A stretch of 57,656 nt of DNA, taken from IMG/VR virus record IMGVR_UViG_3300015371_000042, positions 1 to 57,656 of that record. One strand, written 5' to 3'. Source of the stretch: a virus. Made by a program: the position numbers and the translations under genes. Below are positions 44,673 through 54,779 of the stretch, one piece after another. Position 1 is the first letter of the stretch. The number at the start of each line of letters is the position of its first letter. The notes under the pieces are model-generated. The model did not search any database, had not been told where the DNA came from, and saw only the letters and a program-made list of their open reading frames with translations.

Positions 44673-47546
44673 TCACATCCTCCAGCACCAGAAGTGCACG
44701 GCCGACCCTCCGGTCGTGGCGATTGCGAAATCCAGGACGGCACTCGTTGTGGAAGGGGTCGCCGACTCGTACACGTAGTTGGCGGGGCTGTCGCGGAGCA
44801 TGGCCACCGGATACATGGGGCTGTCGAGGGTGGCGCCCCAGGTGATCGTTAGTCCGCCAATTGAGGTGGCGGTGGAGATGGTCCCGGTGAAAATGCCCTG
44901 CTTGCTGTCGGCGGAGATGTAGTTGGCCCACTTGCCGTAGTGGGTGGTCTGGCCGCCGACAAAGTCGATGAACTGGCCGTTGCTGTCGTTGGGGTTCCAT
45001 CCGAACCGGCCGCGTATGACGTCTGCGTAGTAGTAGCCGCCGTCGACCCCGCCGCTGTCGAAGCCGCAATACATGTGGCCGGGGTGGGCCTCGATGTAGC
45101 CGCCGCGGCGCTCCGAGGTGACGTCCGCCTTGACGACTTCGAGGCGTGCGCCGCTACCGGCGGTGAGGTAGGTCCGGGAGATGACCTGCGTGCCGCCGCC
45201 GTCGTCGTAGGGCGAGGAGTTCATGCCGAGACCGACGTCGACGCCTGAGGAGACGGCGTTGATGTAGCCGTAGTCGGTGCCCGTGTTGGGGTACCAGCGG
45301 ATCTCCGGCAGGAGCGTGCTGGTCGGGTTGATCTCGATGCGCTTGCCGCTGGTGCCCGACTTGAGCTGGCCGACGATGGAGACGGAGCCGTCCGCCCCGG
45401 CGATCGCCACGGTCTGCGTGCCTGCCGCATTCCAGGCGCCGATGCCGCCGCTGTTGAGTTCGACGCGTGCCCCGGTGTCGGCGGTTTTGATGCGGGCGCC
45501 GATGATCCAGTCAGCGTTGATCTGCCCTGCGGTGACCTTGGAAACGGTCAGGTCGGAGATGTGCGCGTCGTCGATGAGGAGCGCGGTCGCTGAGGCGGCG
45601 TCGCTGGGGCCGCTCTTGTTGCCGGTCTTGTCGACGGCGACGACACGCACGTAGCGGGCGGAGGTCTCCTCGATCTGCGCGGTGAACACGACGGGGATCT
45701 GCGCCTGGATCATGCCCGCGTTCGCGACCGCCTTCCCCTTCAGCGTGGTCGTATCAGGGGTGAAGCCGGGCTCGTAGCTCACATGGACTTCGAGGTGGTC
45801 GAGATCGCTTTCGAGGTTGAACGTCCCACCGCTCGACTTGCCCAGCTCGTGCGTGACCTGCACCGCGATCCGCGAACCGGCAACCGACGGGGCGGCCGGG
45901 GTGCTCGGCGGGATGTTGTCGGTCGACGCGACGAACGTCGTCGTGCCCGACCAGGCGCCCGTGTTGCCGGTCTTGTCGACGGCGCGGATCTGAATGTCGT
46001 AGCCGATGCCCGGCGACAGATCCTGCAGCTGGGCGGTGGTCGTATCCCAGTTGACGACCATGGTCTGCCATTTGCCGTCCGGGGCGGCGAACGGCTGCGC
46101 CCAGATCTGCAGATCCTGCCAGCGCACCTGCGACACGGCCGCCCACGTCGCCGGGTAGATCATGTCGGTGTCGACGGCGTACCGGATCTCGTAATGGTCC
46201 CCGTCGAGGATCGTGCTGCCGTCGATGTTGTTGGGGGCGTTCCACGACAGGACGACGCGGGCCCGGGTGAAGCCCCGGTTGTCGAGGTAGGCGACCCCAG
46301 TGAACGGCTCAACGAAGGTGGGCTGGCCCGGCGTGCTGGTGTCGGCATTCGGCCGCGACCCGACAGGCTCCGTACCCGCACTGGTCAGCTGGCGGGCGAA
46401 ATCCCCTACCGTCACCGTGCTGGTCGAGTCGGTCTCCCACTCGACGTACTGCGTGAGGTCCACCCACACGCCGGCGGCCGTGCGGTAGGCGACCGTGTAC
46501 TGGTCGGTGACCGCCCACTGGGTTTCGGTGACTTGGAGTTTGATCGGGTTGATGCGCTGCCCGCGGAAGGTGATCTCCGTGGTGGTGTCGATGAGGCCGG
46601 AGTCTGGGTCGTACACCCACACCCGGTCGCCGACTTGGAAGGTGCCGTGGACGTCGTAGTCCGAGGTGGACAGTTGGAGGGCGTTGCGTGTCGACGTGAA
46701 CTGCGACAGCGCCAACTGCGCCCGCGTCTCCGCGTTTGCCGTCGCCGTATCCGACTCGGAGACCAGCCGGGTGAGCGTGAGGGCGTTGCCGTGGATGTCC
46801 TTGTACGAGGTCGCCGGCGAGATGTCCGCGGCCCCGGTGGCGATGCTCGTGCCCTCACCCTCGGCGAGGAGGACGACGCGTGTGCTGTAGTCCTCGACGT
46901 CCCGGGTGACGTCCACCGACCCGGGCAGGGCCCTCATCGCCATGTCCTCGCCGGCGTCCTTCGTCGTGATGACGCACGTCGGGGTGGTGACGAACAGGCT
47001 GGAGTCCGGGCCGGCGTCCAGCGTTCCGTTGCCGTTGACGCGCCAGGAGACGGGGACCGACGTGGTGGACATGGTGTCGCACACGTAGGTGATCGCAGAG
47101 CGGGGCGATTCGTACTGGTGGTGGCCGGTGTACTGGCCGGTGACGCTGTAGAGGGTGCCTGCGGTGACGGCTCCGGACGCGGGCAGCAGCATGGTGACCG
47201 CGTCGGCGAACGATGCGGAGGCGGGTTCGACGGCGTTCTCGTAGACGGAGCCCTTGCCGTCTTCGTCGCCGAGCCAGAACGCCATGCCCACGCCGCCGAC
47301 GGAGAGGTCGTCTTGGGGGGCGTTGGTGCGGCCGTCGTCGCCGATCGTCTTCGTGCGGAGGACACCGACGTAGCGGGCGACATCGCGGGCAAGAAGGTTG
47401 TCGCCGTATTGGGCGGGGTTCAGCCGTCCGGGGACGATCGCGACGTGGCCGAAGTAGTCGAGGGCATCGAGGACATCGCGGGGGGTCTGAGGCAGGAGTT
47501 TGATCTCCCACGAGCCGAGGGCTTTGAGGACTTCCTGAACGGCCAC
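44673..47546 (-). CDS. large tail tip protein (central fibre type)
   Basis: 957 residues from GTG 47546 (GGAGGTAGG). The N-terminal ~380 residues resemble siphophage baseplate hub or tail-lysin-like proteins (DALDYFGHVAIVPGRLNPAQYGDNLL, VGDRVWVYDPDSGLID). At ~420-650 are fibronectin-III-like units (ARVVLSWNAPNNIDGSTIL, SPGIGYDIQIRAVDKTGNTGAW, RYVRVVAVDKTGNKSGPSD). The C-terminus is beta-rich (Gly and Ser rich). It probably forms the tip that contacts the cell. Confidence 0.8.
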   Translation of the reverse strand: MAVQEVLKALGSWEIKLLPQTPRDVLDALDYFGHVAIVPGRLNPAQYGDNLLARDVARYVGVLRTKTIGDDGRTNAPQDDLSVGGVGMAFWLGDEDGKGSVYENAVEPASASFADAVTMLLPASGAVTAGTLYSVTGQYTGHHQYESPRSAITYVCDTMSTTSVPVSWRVNGNGTLDAGPDSSLFVTTPTCVITTKDAGEDMAMRALPGSVDVTRDVEDYSTRVVLLAEGEGTSIATGAADISPATSYKDIHGNALTLTRLVSESDTATANAETRAQLALSQFTSTRNALQLSTSDYDVHGTFQVGDRVWVYDPDSGLIDTTTEITFRGQRINPIKLQVTETQWAVTDQYTVAYRTAAGVWVDLTQYVEWETDSTSTVTVGDFARQLTSAGTEPVGSRPNADTSTPGQPTFVEPFTGVAYLDNRGFTRARVVLSWNAPNNIDGSTILDGDHYEIRYAVDTDMIYPATWAAVSQVRWQDLQIWAQPFAAPDGKWQTMVVNWDTTTAQLQDLSPGIGYDIQIRAVDKTGNTGAWSGTTTFVASTDNIPPSTPAAPSVAGSRIAVQVTHELGKSSGGTFNLESDLDHLEVHVSYEPGFTPDTTTLKGKAVANAGMIQAQIPVVFTAQIEETSARYVRVVAVDKTGNKSGPSDAASATALLIDDAHISDLTVSKVTAGQINADWIIGARIKTADTGARVELNSGGIGAWNAAGTQTVAIAGADGSVSIVGQLKSGTSGKRIEINPTSTLLPEIRWYPNTGTDYGYINAVSSGVDVGLGMNSSPYDDGGGTQVISRTYLTAGSGARLEVVKADVTSERRGGYIEAHPGHMYCGFDSGGVDGGYYYADVIRGRFGWNPNDSNGQFIDFVGGQTTHYGKWANYISADSKQGIFTGTISTATSIGGLTITWGATLDSPMYPVAMLRDSPANYVYESATPSTTSAVLDFAIATTGGSAVHFWCWRM

Positions 47547-47552
47547 AGGCGC

Positions 47553-48764
47553 CTACCTCCGGACTCCATAGACGGCTTCCGGCATCGCAGCCGCGTACTG
47601 GTCCCGCAGGTCTATGGCCGCATCCCCTGAGACTGCGCTGCCGCCCCCGGCGACGACGCCGAGGAAGAAGTCCATCGACGCGGCGGCGAAGCGCTCCACG
47701 CCGCCGTTGGCGTGTCCGGTGAAGGTGCGCGCGGATCCGGCGACGAAGCGATTCCCGTCCGCGTCGTTGTTGGTGGCGGTGACGTATCCGGACGCGGCGA
47801 GGGATGTGTTGTTGGTCTCTGCCGTGTTCAGCCGCACCTTGAGCTCGTCGGGGGCGGTGTTGCGCTGCATGAATCCTTCGACGAAGCGGGAGCCGCGCCG
47901 CAGGGTCAGGTCGAGAGTGAGGCGGCCTGGGGACAGGCTCTTCAGGAGGCGGAGGATGACCATCTCCGGGTCGTTGCGCAGCAGGGTCGCCCCGTCCCAG
48001 GCGACGATTTCAAGGGATGAGGAGGCGAACACCCCCCAGAGTTTCGAGTGGTATGCGCCGCTGGTGTAGGCCTGGACATCGAGGCGGCCTCCAGCGCCGA
48101 GAGTGACGTTGACGAACCCGTTCGACAGGGCCCACCCCGTTGCGGCGAGGGGCACGTCGACGCCGTACACCTCCTGCGATCCGGTGGTGGTGGCCTTGAC
48201 GCGGCCGGTCAGGTAGGAGGCGGGCGGGCAGCCCCAGCGCGGGGAGGTGTTGGCGGGGACGCCACGGTAGACGGTCATTGCCCCGTCCGCGCCCGTGCGG
48301 GTCATCGTGGTCGGGTTCGTGGCGCCGGTGGTGTAGCCGTAGTGGCCGATCGGCGGGGCGTGCCAGCGCTCCCCTGTCAGGGAGAAGTCGTTCAGCCGGA
48401 CGGCGCCGGTGAGCCGGGACTGGAGGTCGGTTTCGGCGTCGGAGCCGACCCTGTCCAGGCTGACCTTCCAGTCCGAGGTGACACGCTCGTTGAGATGCTC
48501 GCTGTACGTCGCGCTGCTGCTCTTCACCGTGTAGTAGCCGGACCGTTCGGGCTTGTCCGTGAACGTGACCGCGATGACCTGGCCAGCGATGAGCGAGTTG
48601 ATCCCGTCATGGCGTGCGATCACCTGGGCGCGGGTCAGCGGCGGATACGACTCCTGCCCCTCCAGGTCCAGGCCGCGGCCGTCCCCGCCGGACTCGCTGA
48701 CGGTGAACGTCTCCCGCAGCGGGATCCGCCCGAGCGTGACGTCGCCCCACCCGTATGCGGCCAT
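47553..48764 (-). CDS. distal-tail-like protein
   Basis: 403 residues from ATG 48764 (TGATG overlap with the tape measure stop). N-terminus MAAYGWGDVTLGRIPLRETFTV, then PPLTRAQVIARHDGINSLIAGQVIAVTFTDKPERSGYYTV; a mid beta-sandwich; C-terminus with LLKSLSPGRLTLDLTLRRGSRF. Position right after the tape measure is that of Dit proteins in siphophages. The Dit call is positional. Confidence 0.65.
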   Translation of the reverse strand: MAAYGWGDVTLGRIPLRETFTVSESGGDGRGLDLEGQESYPPLTRAQVIARHDGINSLIAGQVIAVTFTDKPERSGYYTVKSSSATYSEHLNERVTSDWKVSLDRVGSDAETDLQSRLTGAVRLNDFSLTGERWHAPPIGHYGYTTGATNPTTMTRTGADGAMTVYRGVPANTSPRWGCPPASYLTGRVKATTTGSQEVYGVDVPLAATGWALSNGFVNVTLGAGGRLDVQAYTSGAYHSKLWGVFASSSLEIVAWDGATLLRNDPEMVILRLLKSLSPGRLTLDLTLRRGSRFVEGFMQRNTAPDELKVRLNTAETNNTSLAASGYVTATNNDADGNRFVAGSARTFTGHANGGVERFAAASMDFFLGVVAGGGSAVSGDAAIDLRDQYAAAMPEAVYGVRR

Positions 48765-51700
48765 CAGATGCGGCTCTTGTTCCGCTTGCGCAGTGCTTCG
48801 TTCATCTCGTCCACCAGTGCGTAGGCCGCGGCCCGCCGGTCAGCAGGGCTGGAAAAGTCGAAGGTCCCGGAGACGGTGATGTTTTCGATCGTCACGGAGC
48901 CGCCCGCGCCGGCCCCGGAGACGAGCTGCTCGAAGAGGGCGGTCTGCTGCGGGTCGAGGATCCGCTCGGGCCGCCCGGTCTTGTTGATCGCCATCGTTGC
49001 GCCGGGCTGGAGGAGGCCGCCTGAGTCGTACTTCGCGGCGGGCGCGAAACCCCACCTCGACGTGAACATGGAGTCGTTGTAGCCGCGGGCGGACTTGCCC
49101 ATGTGGACACCTCGGCCGCCGGACGATTCGACGTTCATCCCGGCGAGGGTGCCCGCAGTGTGACCGACGCCCGCGTTCGTGATGCCGATCATGAACGGGG
49201 AGTTCAGGTTGCGTACCCAGCCGGCGGGCCCGTTGTTCCCGACGAAGGAGCCGGTCGCCCATCGGCGGTGCGGCTTTTGGCCCCTAATAACCGACTCAAT
49301 TGCGGACATCAGACCCGAACAGTCCCAGCTAGGATTCCCATTTCCAGCCCACTGATAGGGCAGCCCGTTCTGCGTCTTCACCCAGGACAGGGCTCGCTGC
49401 ACTGCCGGGCCGCCGACGGCTTTCTTGTCCTCGTTGCCGAGCCAGCCGAGCATCCCGTCGACGGCTCGGTTGGACAGGCCTTTCAGGAGGCCGCCGATGC
49501 CTGCGTTGCCGCCGGGGATCTGGTTGATGAGGGGCCGCACCAGCGAGGACAGGGCCTTCTGTGCGGCGGCCTTCAGTCCGCCGACGACGACGTCCTTGGC
49601 CCAGGATGCGACGGACCCGACCGCGCCGCCGATGGCTCCGGTCACTTTGCCGACGATGCCGCCGGAGGCGAAGTGGGGGGTGGCCTGGTAGCGGCGCTTC
49701 TCATCCTGCCGGGAGGGGTTGCCGCCGGTTTTGGTGGGCTGGTCCTTGCCGAGCATGGCGTCGATGCCGCGGTGTCCGCCGAGGGCTGTGACTTGCTCGT
49801 TGGAGAGGATGCGTTCGCCGGGGGTGAGCATGGCGGGCACGGTGTCGCTGTTCCCGGTGCCGGGGACGACGCCGCCCTTGTTGAAGCCCAGCGAGATCGC
49901 GGGCAGGGAGATCTTGCTGTTGATTTTCCCGGCGATGCTGTTCCACATTTTCCGCAGGCCGCCGTTGTACACGTGCGAGATGACCCATTTCACGGGGCCC
50001 GCGAACTTGCTCTGGATGCCGGACCAGAGGCTGCCGATGCCGTCCCGCAGGGCCTTCACGGAGTTGAGCATCGACGTCTTGAAGTCGGAGATCTTGCTGC
50101 GGAGGGTGGTGAAGATGCTCGTCACCTTCGACACTGCGCTGGTCCACATCGACGACCACGTGTTCGTGAACGACGTCTTCAGCCCGGACACCCAGTTCAC
50201 GATGGAGGTCTTCGCGTTGCCCAGCGCGGTACGCAGCCCGTTCCAGAAGCTGCTCCACCGATCGGAGACGGCCTTCCACAGGGCGTTCCAGCGGTCAACG
50301 ATCCCGTTCTTCAGCTGAGTGAAGATCTCCTTTGCCCGCGTCCACAGCTGCGTGAACCAGCCGATGATGGCCTTGACCATGTCGGGGATGATGCTGTGCC
50401 CGACGAGCACGTCGTACAGGTGCTGGAACTTGTCGACGATCCACTTCACGACCGACGTGACCGCGTCTGCAAGCTTCGTGATCCAGCCGATCACCGTCGT
50501 GATCACCGGCACCAGAATGCCGACCGCGGTCGCCAAAGTCCCGGCCATGAGCGTTGCCAGCTGGGCAATCAGCGGAAGCAGCGGGCCGATCACCTGGAAC
50601 GCCAGATTCAGCAGCGCAACGACGAGTTCGGAGACGGCAGGCAGCAGCGGGACCAGCGCCAGCACGACCCCGGTCAGCGCAGGCGCCATCTGGCCGATGA
50701 ACTGCCCGAGCTGAGTCACGATCGGGATCAGCGCCACCACCACCGGCATCAGCCCCTGCACAAGCGCGGCCACCACAGGGATCAGTGCGGCGCCTACAGC
50801 GCTGATGACGGGGGCGAGCGCCGTAACGACTGCTCCCAGTAGGTCGCCGATCGGCTTGAGCAGCGGCATGACCGCCTGCACCAGGCCGACGATCAGGTCG
50901 CCGACATCGGAGAGGACGGGAAGCAGCGCATCCATGATCGGCATCAGGGCTTTGCCGAGCGCGCTCGCAAGGTCGGCCAGGAGCGGGCCGAACTTGGTTG
51001 CCAGTTCCGTCACCACAGGTGCGAGAGCGGCCAGCAGCGGCAGCACCGCCTCAATGACCGCGCCCAGGGTGCCCGCGAACAGCTTCGCGATCGCGTTGAC
51101 CGCCTGGAAGATGCTCGTGAGGGCCTTCTGGACCTCCGGCATCGCCGTGATCCGGCGCAGCTCCGCGAACACCGCACTGAGCGACCCCAGCGCATCCCCG
51201 CCGCCGGCCGCCGCAGCCTTCAGGATGTTCCCGACGGTGCCGCCGATATCGGCCAGCAGGGTGCCGAACTGCTTCGCCACGTCGACAGCGCCGTTGATCG
51301 CGTTCTCCAGCGCGCCTGATTTGAACGCGCCCGCCAGCCGCTCCGCGATCCGGTCCGCTGCCCCGCCGGCAGCCGCTGTCAGCCGGGCGAACGCCGGTGA
51401 GGCGGCGATGGAAATCTGAGTGAGACCGGTGATGATCTGGCCGGGGATTCGGTTGAGGTTGCCGACGCCGGCGTTGATGCCGTCGAACATCTGCCGGAGC
51501 TGGCCGGTCTTCGAGAGTTGGATGACGGCGTTCGCGGCGTTCTTGGCGACGGTGTTGAGGTTGTCGGCCATGCCGCCGAGACCAGCCCTCAGCGGGGGGA
51601 TGACGGCGGTGGACAGCTGGGTGAACTTGCTGCCGAGTCCGGCCATCAGCCGGTCCTGGACGTCCAGCTTGAGGGCCCGCCAGGCGGCGCCCTGTGCGAG

Positions 51701-53374
51701 GACTGCGTTCACGAACTCGCGGGCGTTCGGGCTGAGCTTCGCCATGGCGTCGCCGAGCTTGTTCGCCGCTACAGCTCCGGCGGTGTGCGCGTCGGCGAGA
51801 GCGCGCGCCGCGTCAGCTACCGCGTCCTGGGCGTCCTTGATGTCCCGCGCCCCGTCGACCGCGGCCTTCCGGGCCGCCTCCCGGGCATCAGCGACGTCCC
51901 GCTCGGCGAGCATGACCCGCTGCAGGCCGTCCTGCGTGGTGCGGGCCTGCTCCAGCTCGGCATCCTTCAACGCCTGCGTCTTGTCGATGGCGGCCTGGTT
52001 GGCGTCGACGACGCCCTGCTTGGCGTCGGCGACCGTCTTCGAGCCCTCGACGCCGGCCTTGTTCGCGTCGGTGGTCTGCTGCTCGAGGCGGGCCGTCTCG
52101 GTCTGCTGCTCTTCCAGGGCCTGCACTGCGCGGTCGTACTGGAGTTGGGCCTTGTCGTACTCCTCCTGCCCGGCTTTGCCACCCTTCGCCTTGACGGCGG
52201 CGAGTTCCTGCTCGGCGTCCTGGAGGTCCAACACTTTCTGCCGCTGGTCGAGCTGGGCGTCTTCGAGCCGGTTGTTGAGGTCTTGGAGTTCTTCGGCGGC
52301 TTCCTTGCGGGCGTCGGTGAGGTCGCGCTGGGCTTGCCGTGCGGCGCGTTGCGCGTCGGCGAGGTCCCGTTCGGCTCCGGCGACCTGCTGGGCTGCGCGC
52401 CGGTTGGCGTCGGCGACGTCCTGGACGGTGTTCTTCAGGTCCCGCTGCGCGTCCTCGATCTGGCGCGCGGCCTGCACGCGGGCTTCCGCGGCCCGGACTT
52501 CGGCGTCCTTCACGCCCTGCTGGGCTTTCGCCAGGGAGCGTTGGGCGTTCTCCAGCGTCCTCGTCGACTTCGTCGCGGCACCCGCCGAGGAGGTGGCTGG
52601 CGCGAACGCAGCCTTGAAAGCATCCCCGATCCCGCTGGTCCCGACCTTGACCGCGGCGAACGCCGTCGCCAGCGACAGCACCGCAGGGGCGGCCACGGCA
52701 GCGGCCGGCCCCATCTGGATCAGCGCCTGACCGAGGGACGCCAGCGTCGGCAGTGCGCCAACGGCGAGCGCGGCAAGGCTAGACAGGCTGGAAGCGAGAC
52801 GGCTGACACCGCCAGCGGACCCGCTCGCACTGCCGCCGAGCCCCGCGAGCCCGCCGAGACCGCCGATGGTACGGGTGCGAATGTTGACGGTGCGGTCGCG
52901 GGTGAGAGCGTCGAGGCGAGTGCGGGCCGCGGTCGTGTCCGCATCGGCCTGCACCGTCATCGTCCGCCGACGCGTCAGGTTCGCCAGCGAGTCCGCAGCG
53001 ACGCGCGTGTCGACGTCGATGCCGATGCGGACTTGGCGCCGCTGCACCAGGTTGCGGATCTCCTGGGCTGCGACACGGGTGTCGACGGAGGCGCGGATAT
53101 TGACGACGCGGTCGGCGGTCAGCCGGTCGAGCTGCTGGGTGACGCGCCGCTTGGATGCCTCGTTGAGGTCGGCGTCGATGACCGCCTTGAGCACGGTGCG
53201 GGAGTGCTCGTCGGCGAAGCGGCGGAGCTTGGCGAGGGCCGCAGTGTCGTCGATGTCGAGGGTGATGGTCGCCTTGTTCTTCGACTGCCGCAGCCGCTGC
53301 ATGGCGCGGTCGTAGCCGGACTCGTCAGCCGTGACCTCGACATAGCCCTCGGCGATGCGGAACGCGCCTGCCAT
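48764..53374 (-). CDS. tape measure protein with embedded NlpC/P60 domain
   Basis: 1536 residues from ATG 53374. N-terminal repeated VDTRVAA(A/D)-type segments, long coiled coils (about 260-530), then several hydrophobic helices (~780-960) typical of tape measures that set tail length and enter the membrane. Near the C-terminus, GLPYQWAGNGNPSWDCSGL carries a catalytic Cys (~1351), with VGHTAGTLAG His (~1405), as in NlpC/P60 peptidases. It may cut peptidoglycan peptides during DNA entry. 53.4-48.8 kb is the longest gene here. Confidence 0.9.
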   Translation of the reverse strand: MAGAFRIAEGYVEVTADESGYDRAMQRLRQSKNKATITLDIDDTAALAKLRRFADEHSRTVLKAVIDADLNEASKRRVTQQLDRLTADRVVNIRASVDTRVAAQEIRNLVQRRQVRIGIDVDTRVAADSLANLTRRRTMTVQADADTTAARTRLDALTRDRTVNIRTRTIGGLGGLAGLGGSASGSAGGVSRLASSLSSLAALAVGALPTLASLGQALIQMGPAAAVAAPAVLSLATAFAAVKVGTSGIGDAFKAAFAPATSSAGAATKSTRTLENAQRSLAKAQQGVKDAEVRAAEARVQAARQIEDAQRDLKNTVQDVADANRRAAQQVAGAERDLADAQRAARQAQRDLTDARKEAAEELQDLNNRLEDAQLDQRQKVLDLQDAEQELAAVKAKGGKAGQEEYDKAQLQYDRAVQALEEQQTETARLEQQTTDANKAGVEGSKTVADAKQGVVDANQAAIDKTQALKDAELEQARTTQDGLQRVMLAERDVADAREAARKAAVDGARDIKDAQDAVADAARALADAHTAGAVAANKLGDAMAKLSPNAREFVNAVLAQGAAWRALKLDVQDRLMAGLGSKFTQLSTAVIPPLRAGLGGMADNLNTVAKNAANAVIQLSKTGQLRQMFDGINAGVGNLNRIPGQIITGLTQISIAASPAFARLTAAAGGAADRIAERLAGAFKSGALENAINGAVDVAKQFGTLLADIGGTVGNILKAAAAGGGDALGSLSAVFAELRRITAMPEVQKALTSIFQAVNAIAKLFAGTLGAVIEAVLPLLAALAPVVTELATKFGPLLADLASALGKALMPIMDALLPVLSDVGDLIVGLVQAVMPLLKPIGDLLGAVVTALAPVISAVGAALIPVVAALVQGLMPVVVALIPIVTQLGQFIGQMAPALTGVVLALVPLLPAVSELVVALLNLAFQVIGPLLPLIAQLATLMAGTLATAVGILVPVITTVIGWITKLADAVTSVVKWIVDKFQHLYDVLVGHSIIPDMVKAIIGWFTQLWTRAKEIFTQLKNGIVDRWNALWKAVSDRWSSFWNGLRTALGNAKTSIVNWVSGLKTSFTNTWSSMWTSAVSKVTSIFTTLRSKISDFKTSMLNSVKALRDGIGSLWSGIQSKFAGPVKWVISHVYNGGLRKMWNSIAGKINSKISLPAISLGFNKGGVVPGTGNSDTVPAMLTPGERILSNEQVTALGGHRGIDAMLGKDQPTKTGGNPSRQDEKRRYQATPHFASGGIVGKVTGAIGGAVGSVASWAKDVVVGGLKAAAQKALSSLVRPLINQIPGGNAGIGGLLKGLSNRAVDGMLGWLGNEDKKAVGGPAVQRALSWVKTQNGLPYQWAGNGNPSWDCSGLMSAIESVIRGQKPHRRWATGSFVGNNGPAGWVRNLNSPFMIGITNAGVGHTAGTLAGMNVESSGGRGVHMGKSARGYNDSMFTSRWGFAPAAKYDSGGLLQPGATMAINKTGRPERILDPQQTALFEQLVSGAGAGGSVTIENITVSGTFDFSSPADRRAAAYALVDEMNEALRKRNKSRI

Positions 53375-54162
53375 CTACCCTCCCTGCGCGACGGTGACCC
53401 ACCCCGGGAACTGGGCCCGGAATTGGGTAAGTGAGACCTCCGTGGCCTCGCCGTTGCCCTGCCGTGCGGGCGGGGCGGTGGTGCTCGTGCGGGTTGGGGT
53501 GCTGCTGCTCGGGCGTTCTTCGCGTTTCTCTTCAGCGACCGCTGCCATCACGCCGCTGTAGGCGGTCAGCCGGTAGGCGAGGGCGAAGTAGCGGCGGGCA
53601 CTGATATCGACTTGCTCAAGGTCGATGCCGTAGATGGCCAGGAAGTCGGCGTCCAGATCATCGAGGTGGTCGAGGACCCAGATGGTCTGTGCGGTCCGTT
53701 CCTCGATCGTCTCCAGCCAGGCCGTGTCGTACAGCCCTTCACGGAGGCGGGTCAGCCACGCCGGGCTACTTTTCCCTTCTCTTCCTCCTGCCTACCGAGG
53801 GCCTGGCCGACGATGATTTCGACGATCGCCTCAAGCTGTTCGTCCTCCAGCGCCTTGGACTGTTCCAGCGCCTCGTAGGCGTCCTCGCCGAGCACGCGGA
53901 TCAGCAGGGGTGCGGTGGCCAGCTCGTGACCGCGTTCGCCTGCCTGCCGCAAGTACTGGAGGGCCACACCTTTCGGGATGTGCTTGGGGATCGTGTACTC
54001 GGTGTCGCCGATGTAGAAGAGCGGGACGCGCTCCTCAACAACGTCGTCGTCAGCGGCGATTCGGATGGGCTCGAAGGCGACGTCGGCGCCGCCGTTGGTG
54101 GTCTTGGCCGCGGCGCGCTTGCGGGCGGCTGCGGCGGTGGACTGGCGGGTGGTGGATGCCAT
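53375..54162 (-). CDS. tail assembly chaperone fusion made by -1 frameshift
   Basis: Read as 54162-53770, then -1 slip at GGGAAAA and 53770-53375. The downstream frame (SSPAWLTRLREGLYDTAWLE, then TIWVLDHLDDLDADFLAIYG, AYRLTAYSGVMAAVAEEKRE) has no start of its own, ends in TAG touching the tape measure ATG, and yields a ~262-residue product. This is the G/GT arrangement of lambda-like siphophages, in which the minor fusion protein loads the tape measure. Confidence 0.88.
53752..54162 (-). CDS. tail assembly chaperone (short form)
   Basis: 136 residues from ATG 54162 (GAGGAGCACC). The N-terminal basic tail (RKRAAAKTT) is followed by the chaperone fold: VPLFYIGDTEYTIPKHIPKGVALQYLRQAGE, LLIRVLGEDAYEALEQ, EQLEAIVEIIVGQALG. 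Normal termination gives this form. Ribosomes that slip at 53776-53770 give the longer fusion. It lies between the major tail protein and the tape measure, the standard place. Confidence 0.85.
   Translation of the reverse strand: MASTTRQSTAAAARKRAAAKTTNGGADVAFEPIRIAADDDVVEERVPLFYIGDTEYTIPKHIPKGVALQYLRQAGERGHELATAPLLIRVLGEDAYEALEQSKALEDEQLEAIVEIIVGQALGRQEEEKGKVARRG
53770..53776 (-). other. GGGAAAA slippery heptamer
   Basis: GGGAAAA in the zero frame as G-GGA-AAA, followed by GTAGCC. It fits X-XXY-YYZ. The upstream AAG GGA AAA codons make tandem -1 slippage favourable. It lies five codons before the zero-frame stop. Confidence 0.9.
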
Positions 54163-54203
54163 GGTGGTGCTCCTCGGGACGGGCAGGGACGGGGGGGTGC
54201 CGG

Positions 54204-54779
54204 TCAGCTCGTGGCGTCGGCGATGTGGACCGGGCCGATCGACTGGGACACGTAGTGGGCTGCGAACTTCGCCGGGATGAGCGTTTGCTTGTCTTTCGTG
54301 TACGCGAGGTCGACGCTGTCGACGTTGAGCATCTTCCGGCCGATGATCCGGCGCCTGAACTGGCCGGGCGCGTAGCCGTCGAGGATGACCGCGAAGTAGT
54401 TCGGCTGCGTGGCGCTCGACGTGACGTTGGGCTCGAACGTCTTGTAGCCCGTCCCCGACGCCGACGTGCCGCCGTTGAGGGTGAGCGACAGGTTCTCCAA
54501 CGTCGCCTCGGCGAGGCTCGTCTCGATGGTGAAGTCCTGCTTCGTCAGCCGGGATCCCACGCGCATGGTGATCTGGTCGACCTCCAGCTCGCCGTAGGTC
54601 TGGTCGCCGCCGAACTTCACGCCGTCCTGCGTACCGCCGAGGTCCGTCCACGCCGAGGCGGGCGGCGTCGCGTTGATGGCGACGTTGGTGTCCGCCGGCT
54701 CGGCCGCGCCGAACGCACCCCTGTAGAGAGTCGCCGGGCCCTGAATCAAATTGTCCGTGTTGACCCCGATGGGACTCAC
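54204..54779 (-). CDS. major tail (tube) protein
   Basis: 191 residues from GTG 54779 (GTGA overlap with the HNH gene). GPATLYRGAFGAAEPAD, AWTDLGGTQDGVKFGGDQTYGELEVDQ, RLTKQDFTIETSLAEATLENL, YFAVILDGYAPGQFRRRIIGRKMLNVDSVDLAYTKD. The early SPIGVNTDNLIQGP start and the beta-sandwich pattern, plus the position before the tail chaperones, fit a siphophage tube protein. It should be the most abundant tail protein. Confidence 0.82.
   Translation of the reverse strand: MSPIGVNTDNLIQGPATLYRGAFGAAEPADTNVAINATPPASAWTDLGGTQDGVKFGGDQTYGELEVDQITMRVGSRLTKQDFTIETSLAEATLENLSLTLNGGTSASGTGYKTFEPNVTSSATQPNYFAVILDGYAPGQFRRRIIGRKMLNVDSVDLAYTKDKQTLIPAKFAAHYVSQSIGPVHIADATS

Noticed and set aside
49103-53434. Several long + strand frames opposite the tape measure gene
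   Set aside because: They are shadow frames of the 1536-residue gene, low complexity in composition, without ribosome-binding sites or recognisable domains.
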